Shown in pieces: positions 6,700-9,596 of a stretch of 9,596 bases of DNA. The stretch comes from UBA5760 sp964649385. Its GTDB lineage: Bacteria > Chloroflexota > Dehalococcoidia > Dehalococcoidales > UBA5760. Every line of letters starts with the position of its first letter. Position 1 is the stretch's first letter. The notes below the pieces were generated by a model. The model was not told where the DNA came from. It saw nothing but the letters and a program-made list of their open reading frames with translations, and made no database searches. The position numbers were made by a program, and so were the translations under genes. The stretch covers positions 1-9,596 of the forward strand of contig CAZYRA010000039.1 in assembly GCA_964649385.1 (NCBI GenBank), written 5' to 3'.

Positions 6700-7116
6700 A
6701 TGAAAAAACGCCCGCTGATTCTGGTAGTAGATGATGAAGAGCCGATACGGAAGCTACTTCGTGTGAATTTGTCTCTGGAGGGATATGGTGTCATCGTGGC
6801 ACCTGATGGAGAATCGGCGCTGAAACTCTATCAGAAATACGAACCGAATATGATCATTCTGGACATCACGATGCCGGGAATTGACGGTTACCAGGTGCTC
6901 GACGTTGTACGCCAGTCCTCTAATATCCCGGTAATTATGCTGACTGCCAAGGATGATATTTTTTCACTGCCAAAAGCCCTGAACAATGGGGCTGATGATT
7001 ACGTAACCAAGCCGTTCAGTATGTTGGAACTTACGTCCCGCATACGAGCCCATATGAGACGCGCTGCAAATTGGTTACCACAAGCTAGGCAAGAAGCGGC
7101 GCTCGGAGTAGTCTAG
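6700..7116 (+). CDS. Receiver-only response regulator of OmpR-like sequence
   Basis: This 138-residue protein is a receiver domain with a short tail. Active-site residues are D11/D12, phospho-acceptor D55 in ILDITMPG, switch T82 in MLTAK, and K104 in VTKPF. The receiver is OmpR-like (GADDYVTKPFSMLELTSRIRAHMRRA), yet the winged-helix domain normally following it is missing; only ~17 residues (NWLPQARQEAALGVV region) remain. The ribosome site AAGGAGG (6684-6690) is excellent. It shares an exact 17-base stretch, GTAGTAGATGATGAAGA (6724-6740), with the HD-GYP gene (7980-7996), and its protein is close to the next two regulators. I read it as a duplicate of an OmpR-type gene that lost its output domain, now acting as a single-domain receiver. 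The alternative, a gene truncated by deletion with no function, cannot be excluded. Confidence 0.92.
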   Translation: MKKRPLILVVDDEEPIRKLLRVNLSLEGYGVIVAPDGESALKLYQKYEPNMIILDITMPGIDGYQVLDVVRQSSNIPVIMLTAKDDIFSLPKALNNGADDYVTKPFSMLELTSRIRAHMRRAANWLPQARQEAALGVV

Positions 7117-7149
7117 TTGAAGTGCCTTTGCAAACATGAAATAAAAGAT

Positions 7150-7157
7150 GGGGGGGG
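7150..7157 (+). repeat. G8 homopolymer just before a start codon
   Basis: Eight consecutive G lie 3 bases before the ATG at 7161 and probably serve as its purine-rich ribosome site. G-runs of this length are prone to slippage, which here would change the distance between the ribosome site and the start. Confidence 0.9.
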
Positions 7158-7160
7158 AAT

Positions 7161-7637
7161 ATGATTGAGTTAAAGGAAGCCAGTGTAAGGCAAATGGAGA
7201 AACGGCCAATCATATTGGCTGTAGATGATGAATATCCGATTCTGAAGATATTAGATGCCAATCTTTCCATAGATGGCTATAGTGTTATCACAGCAGCTGA
7301 TGGTAAACGAGTACTAGAAATCATTGAGGAAAGCAATCCTGACCTGGTTCTTCTGGATATCATGATGCCAGGACTCAGCGGCTTTGAGGTCCTTGAGTTG
7401 ATAAGAGAACGCTCGACTGTCCCTGTAATTATGCTTACCGCCAGGAGCGATATAAATTCCTTGAAAAGCACGCTGGTAGCTGGTGCCGATGACTACATAA
7501 CCAAACCATTCAGCTTAGAAGTACTCTCGGCTCGCATTCAAGCGAAGTTGAGGCGTGTCAGAAAACATAATCCTGCGAAATTAATCCCAATGATTGGGCA
7601 GGACAACGATCCAGAAATAGGACACATAAGTAGTTAA
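7161..7637 (+). CDS. Receiver-only response regulator of OmpR-like sequence with short tail
   Basis: This 158-residue protein is a receiver domain plus ~26 extra residues. Visible residues are D22/D23, phospho-acceptor D66 in LLDIMMPG, switch T93 in MLTAR, and K115 in ITKPF. The end of the receiver (FSLEVLSARIQAKLRRVRKH) is OmpR-like, but the tail NPAKLIPMIGQDNDPEIGHISS is too short for a DNA-binding domain. The start is uncertain. The ATG at 7161 has a G-run as ribosome site, while an internal ATG at 7194 would give a protein beginning MEKRPIILAVDDE, matching its neighbour's start, but has no clear ribosome site. It shares a 14-base identity, GATGCCAATCTTTC (7254-7267), with the HD-GYP gene (8016-8029), which supports local duplication. 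Its role is probably as a phospho-acceptor or adaptor; the output is unknown. Confidence 0.9.
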   Translation: MIELKEASVRQMEKRPIILAVDDEYPILKILDANLSIDGYSVITAADGKRVLEIIEESNPDLVLLDIMMPGLSGFEVLELIRERSTVPVIMLTARSDINSLKSTLVAGADDYITKPFSLEVLSARIQAKLRRVRKHNPAKLIPMIGQDNDPEIGHISS

Positions 7638-7685
7638 GTACTGATTTTGGTTTAGCGATGGTGATGAGAGTCGAGTATTGTACCT

Positions 7686-7871
7686 GTGGTTAAGGGAAAT
7701 ATCGAAAATAGATGCCCGAAATGCGGCGGGTTCTTACTAAATGACTATTGCGAACCCTATTGCCTTTGATGCGGTTCGCCATCAAATCTTAACAACACGG
7801 CGTTTAAAGAAACGAAAAAGATGATTCATGAAAGCAGTAGATTAATAATACCTGAACGGAAACGCACTTAA
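7686..7871 (+). pseudogene. Small zinc-ribbon protein interrupted by one in-frame TGA
   Basis: From a GTG at 7686 the frame reads VVKGNIENRCPKCGG, then FLLNDYCEPYCL, a TGA (7767-7769), and then CGSPSNLNNTAFKETKK and on to a TAA at 7869-7871. Ignoring the TGA gives about 61 residues with CPKC and CLxCG, the two halves of a zinc ribbon, plus a basic C-terminus (IIPERKRT). The match of CPKCGG with a second CxxCG at the right distance makes chance unlikely. The TGA falls between the two last metal-binding cysteines, so termination there would destroy the site. The start is weakly supported because there is no strong ribosome site. The most economical reading is a recent nonsense mutation. This frame takes up most of the 285-base gap between two regulator genes; I see no RNA gene there. 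Confidence 0.55.
7750..7786 (+). other. Overlapping inverted repeats around the in-frame TGA, possible pseudoknot
   Basis: TTTGATG (7765-7771) pairs with CATCAAA (7780-7786) around an 8-base loop, CGGTTCGC. Seven of those loop bases, GGTTCGC (7773-7779), are also the exact complement of GCGAACC (7750-7756) upstream. Both 7-bp pairings are geometrically compatible with an H-type pseudoknot, or they may alternate. The TGA (7767-7769) lies in the first arm. The pairing is seen directly; any role is inference. Confidence 0.5.
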
Positions 7872-7922
7872 TCTATCTTGTACACAGTGATACGTAGCAT
7901 GCGATAAACAGGAAAGGCGAAA

Positions 7923-9023
7923 ATGCAAATGATATCAAACAAGGTTACGGTGGAAACTGGATACCGCCCGCTTATACTAGTAGTAGATGATGAAGAACCG
8001 ATTCGGAAGATTTTTGATGCCAATCTTTCTGTCGAGGGATACCGTGTACTAACGGCTAGCGATGGTGTCGCCGCCTTGTGTCTTATGAAGGAACACAACC
8101 CCGACCTGATTATCTTGGACATTATGATGCCGGGAAAATCAGGACTTGAGCTACTCCCGGAGGTAAAGGCAATCTACCCGGATACAGCAGTAGTTATGGC
8201 TAGTTGTGTTTCGGAGGTAACTACGGCCGTCAACTGCCTGAATAAAGGAGCCTACGACTATATAGTCAAACCATTTAATGTGCCCGATGTATTACTGGCC
8301 GTGAAACGCGCTTTGGAAAGAAGGAGACTTTGGCTTAAAGGAGAAGCTTCACAACAAGCCCTGCAGCAGGAGGTTGAAAGACAGTCCAAGAAGATTTACG
8401 AGTCTTTCTTAGGGGCTATGGTTGCCTTGGGCTATGCTCTTGAAGCAAAGGATGTCTATACCAGCGGGCATTCACGAAAAGTGTCCGCGTTGTCGAAAGC
8501 TCTGGCCACCGAACTCGGTATATCACAAGATAACATTGAGAGAATACGCTTAGCCGGGCTATTGCATGACATTGGCAAGATAGGAATACGGGAATCCGTT
8601 CTAAACAAACCAGGCAGACTCACCGATGAGGAGTACAACCAAATAAAACCACATCCGCAGATAGGGGTAAGAATATTAGCACCTATCGTGGAGGACACAA
8701 GTATCCTGGATATAGTCAGGCATCATCATGAACGCTACGATGGCAAGGGGTACCCTGACAGCTTGCGGTGTAATGAAATACCTATCGGTGCCAGTATTCT
8801 AGCGGTAGCCGACACATATGATGCTTTGACTTCATCCCGCCCATATCGCGAGGCCATGTGCTCTGAAAAAGCCTGTAAAGAAATCGCGCGCTGCAGCGGC
8901 AGCCAGTTTGTCCCCGAGGTATCTGAGGTCTTCCTGAACAACTGCCCTAAGCTACTCGATTCGGTGAGGTGGTCCCCGAAATTCGGACAGGTTGTTAAGG
9001 TTGGGTTTTGCTCCTTAAAATAA
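7923..9023 (+). CDS. Receiver-HD-GYP response regulator, probable c-di-GMP phosphodiesterase; 3' end altered by an insertion sequence
   Basis: This 366-residue cytoplasmic regulator has a receiver at ~14-135 (D22/D23, phospho-acceptor D66, S94 at the switch position, K117 in VKPF), a helical linker rich in Q/E/K (~138-165), and an HD-GYP domain at ~166-345. Metal and active-site motifs are present: H183, HDIGK at 215-219, H244, HHHERYDGKGYP at 267-278 including the GYP signature, and ADTYDALTS at 296-304. HD-GYP proteins hydrolyse cyclic di-GMP. The N-terminal half of the receiver is very close to the two preceding receivers, while the second half (GAYDYIVKPFNVPDVLLAVKRAL) is NtrC-like, so it may be a mosaic. 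The start at 7923 has AAAGG at 7913-7917; ATG 7929 is also possible. Codons from 348 onward coincide with the end of the IS3-family element, so the tail SVRWSPKFGQVVKVGFCSLK is largely IS-encoded. The catalytic domain looks intact. Confidence 0.93.
   Translation: MQMISNKVTVETGYRPLILVVDDEEPIRKIFDANLSVEGYRVLTASDGVAALCLMKEHNPDLIILDIMMPGKSGLELLPEVKAIYPDTAVVMASCVSEVTTAVNCLNKGAYDYIVKPFNVPDVLLAVKRALERRRLWLKGEASQQALQQEVERQSKKIYESFLGAMVALGYALEAKDVYTSGHSRKVSALSKALATELGISQDNIERIRLAGLLHDIGKIGIRESVLNKPGRLTDEEYNQIKPHPQIGVRILAPIVEDTSILDIVRHHHERYDGKGYPDSLRCNEIPIGASILAVADTYDALTSSRPYREAMCSEKACKEIARCSGSQFVPEVSEVFLNNCPKLLDSVRWSPKFGQVVKVGFCSLK
8965..8990 (+). repeat. Probable left terminal inverted repeat of the IS3-family element
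   Basis: About 26 bases start with TGAGGTGGTCCCC and continue GAAATTCGGACAG, 83 bases before orfA. The TG start, the C-run and the ATTCGGACA-type end fit IS3-family terminal repeats I know. The matching right repeat is not in the window. Confidence 0.6.
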
Positions 9024-9043
9024 AAGAGGAAACAGGAGGAGCA
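9009..9043 (+). promoter_or_regulatory. Inverted repeat overlapping the orfA ribosome site
   Basis: TGCTCCT (9009-9015) is the exact complement of AGGAGCA (9037-9043), with a 21-base loop. The second arm covers part of GGAGG (9035-9039), the ribosome site of orfA (ATG 9048). A transcript that reads in from the HD-GYP gene could fold and hide this site. This is a possible, untested control; the loop is long. Confidence 0.35.
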
Positions 9044-9047
9044 GAAC

Positions 9048-9329
9048 ATGAAGAATCGCAGGAAACACAGCCCATCGTTCAAGGCCAGGGTAGCCCTGGA
9101 AGCATTAAAGGGTGAAGAGACGATAGCCGAGTTGGCCAATCGCTTTGAAGTCCACCCCAGCCAAATCCGGGCCTGGAAGAAAGCGCTGGCAGAAAATGCT
9201 GCTGGTATCTTCGGCGGTGACGGTGAGCAGTATAAGAAAAGTGATCAGCAACTCGTGGCACAGCTTTATCAGCAGATCGGCCAGCTCAAGGTGGAAAGGG
9301 ATTTTCTCGACAAAGCTTTGGGTCGTTGA
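9048..9329 (+). CDS. IS3-family transposase OrfA
   Basis: This 93-residue protein is of normal size for an IS3-family OrfA, which binds the element ends and regulates transposition. Residues ~8-47 (SPSFKARVALEALKGEETIAEL, then ANRFEVHPSQIRAWKKAL) form the helix-turn-helix of the IS3/HTH_8 type. The C-terminal LVAQLYQQIGQLKVERDFLDKAL is a leucine-zipper-like coiled coil for dimerisation. The ribosome site GGAGG (9035-9039) is strong and 8 bases before the ATG. The stop TGA (9327-9329) overlaps a TTG in the orfB frame. The gene is intact. Confidence 0.93.
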   Translation: MKNRRKHSPSFKARVALEALKGEETIAELANRFEVHPSQIRAWKKALAENAAGIFGGDGEQYKKSDQQLVAQLYQQIGQLKVERDFLDKALGR

Positions 9330-9596
9330 GCGTAGAGCGGCGGCGTGAGGTGGTCGACCATCGGCATCCGTCGCTCTCAATCGTACGCCAATGCCGGTTA
9401 CTGGATATCAGCCGCTCTGGCGTGTACTACCAGCCGAAAGGAATCTCTGAGGATGACCTTGTTCACATGAAGCTGATTGACCGCCAGTATCTGGCTACGC
9501 CGTTTTACGGGGCACGAAAGATAGCTGCGTGTCTGAAGGGACATGGTCACCTGGTCAACCGGAAACGTGTCCGGAGACTGATGTGCCTGATGGGGC
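9326..9596 (+). CDS. IS3-family transposase OrfB, 5' part (cut by window end)
   Basis: This open frame runs to the end of the window and encodes SVERRREVVDHRHPSLSIVRQC, then RLLDISRSGVYYQPKG, and later TPFYGARKIAACL and VNRKRVRRLMCLMG. This is the N-terminal HTH_21 region of IS3-family OrfB transposases, ahead of the DDE integrase domain, which is not reached. The frame is -1 relative to orfA, as usual in the family. Translation could come from -1 frameshifting near the end of orfA, giving an OrfAB fusion, or from reinitiation at TTG 9326, which overlaps the orfA stop as TTGA. I use the TTG as start; with frameshifting the true junction would be slightly upstream. No frame damage is visible in the part present. 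Confidence 0.88.
   Translation, partial: MSVERRREVVDHRHPSLSIVRQCRLLDISRSGVYYQPKGISEDDLVHMKLIDRQYLATPFYGARKIAACLKGHGHLVNRKRVRRLMCLMG

Larger units (their letters stand above)
8965..9596 (+). mobile_element. IS3-family insertion sequence, left part, continuing past the window
   Basis: The element contains orfA and the beginning of orfB in the typical IS3 order, with orfB in the -1 frame. The left end is placed at about 8965, where the sequence opens with TG and reads TGAGGTGGTCCCC followed by GAAATTCGGACAG, the style of terminal repeat common in this family. The right end, the DDE catalytic core and any target duplication lie outside the window, so the boundary is a reasoned estimate. The element lies in the last codons of the HD-GYP gene. 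Confidence 0.85.

Noticed and set aside
7117..7145. Possible -35/-10 pair TTGAAG and AATAAA, 17 bases apart
   Set aside because: Both hexamers are weak, and the implied transcript start would fall in the G-run, leaving almost no leader.
7767..7769. TGA reassigned as a sense codon in this organism
   Set aside because: Other genes here end at TGA in sensible places (4956, 6349, 9329) and use TGG for Trp, so general recoding does not fit.
7765..7786. Bacterial SECIS element for selenocysteine
   Set aside because: The stem is only 7 bp, includes the TGA itself and is much smaller than known bacterial elements; it is kept only as a possibility to exclude.
1..9596. CRISPR array, tRNA or rRNA genes
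   Set aside because: I saw no regularly spaced repeats with unique spacers and no cloverleaf or rRNA-like sequence on either strand.

Overview
The window looks like chromosomal DNA of an environmental bacterium with roughly balanced base composition. The style of the genes (soluble multi-PAS/GAF kinases, many small receiver proteins, a Cys-rich zinc ribbon remnant, a GAF domain with a CxxC) reminds me of Chloroflexota, perhaps Dehalococcoidia. That is an impression from protein style, not a proven placement. TGA is an ordinary stop here, since several genes end on it. All convincing genes are on the + strand.

Region 1 (29-5712) is a signalling block. A stand-alone receiver (29-403) is followed by an unusual protein (522-1763) that joins a sigma-54 (RpoN)-like DNA-binding region to a C-terminal GIY-YIG nuclease-type domain. 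Next come a large soluble histidine kinase (PAS-PAS-GAF-PAS-PAS-HisKA-HATPase, 1788-4598), a receiver-only regulator overlapping it by 8 bases (4591-4956), and an OmpR/PhoB-type regulator (4963-5655). A clear intrinsic terminator (5686-5712) closes the block. Gaps of 24 bases or less from 522 to 5655 suggest one transcript.

Region 2 (5713-6675) starts with four TTCAG repeats spaced 11/21/11, as expected for an OmpR/PhoB-family binding site. They lie just upstream of a gene for a secreted protein (5810-6349). A short, probably decayed ORF (6391-6675) follows.

Region 3 (6700-9023) holds three related response regulators: two receiver-only proteins of OmpR-like sequence and one receiver-HD-GYP protein (probable c-di-GMP phosphodiesterase). 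Between the second and third lies a small zinc-ribbon reading frame interrupted by one in-frame TGA, with overlapping inverted repeats around that codon.

Region 4 (about 8965-9596) is the left part of an IS3-family element: probable terminal repeat, orfA and the start of orfB. It appears to have inserted into the 3' end of the HD-GYP gene, replacing the last ~19 codons, and runs off the window.

Taken together, one kinase could feed several receivers. Only two regulators have a visible output (a winged helix and HD-GYP). The RpoN-like/GIY-YIG protein is the least conventional component and the best candidate for something undescribed.
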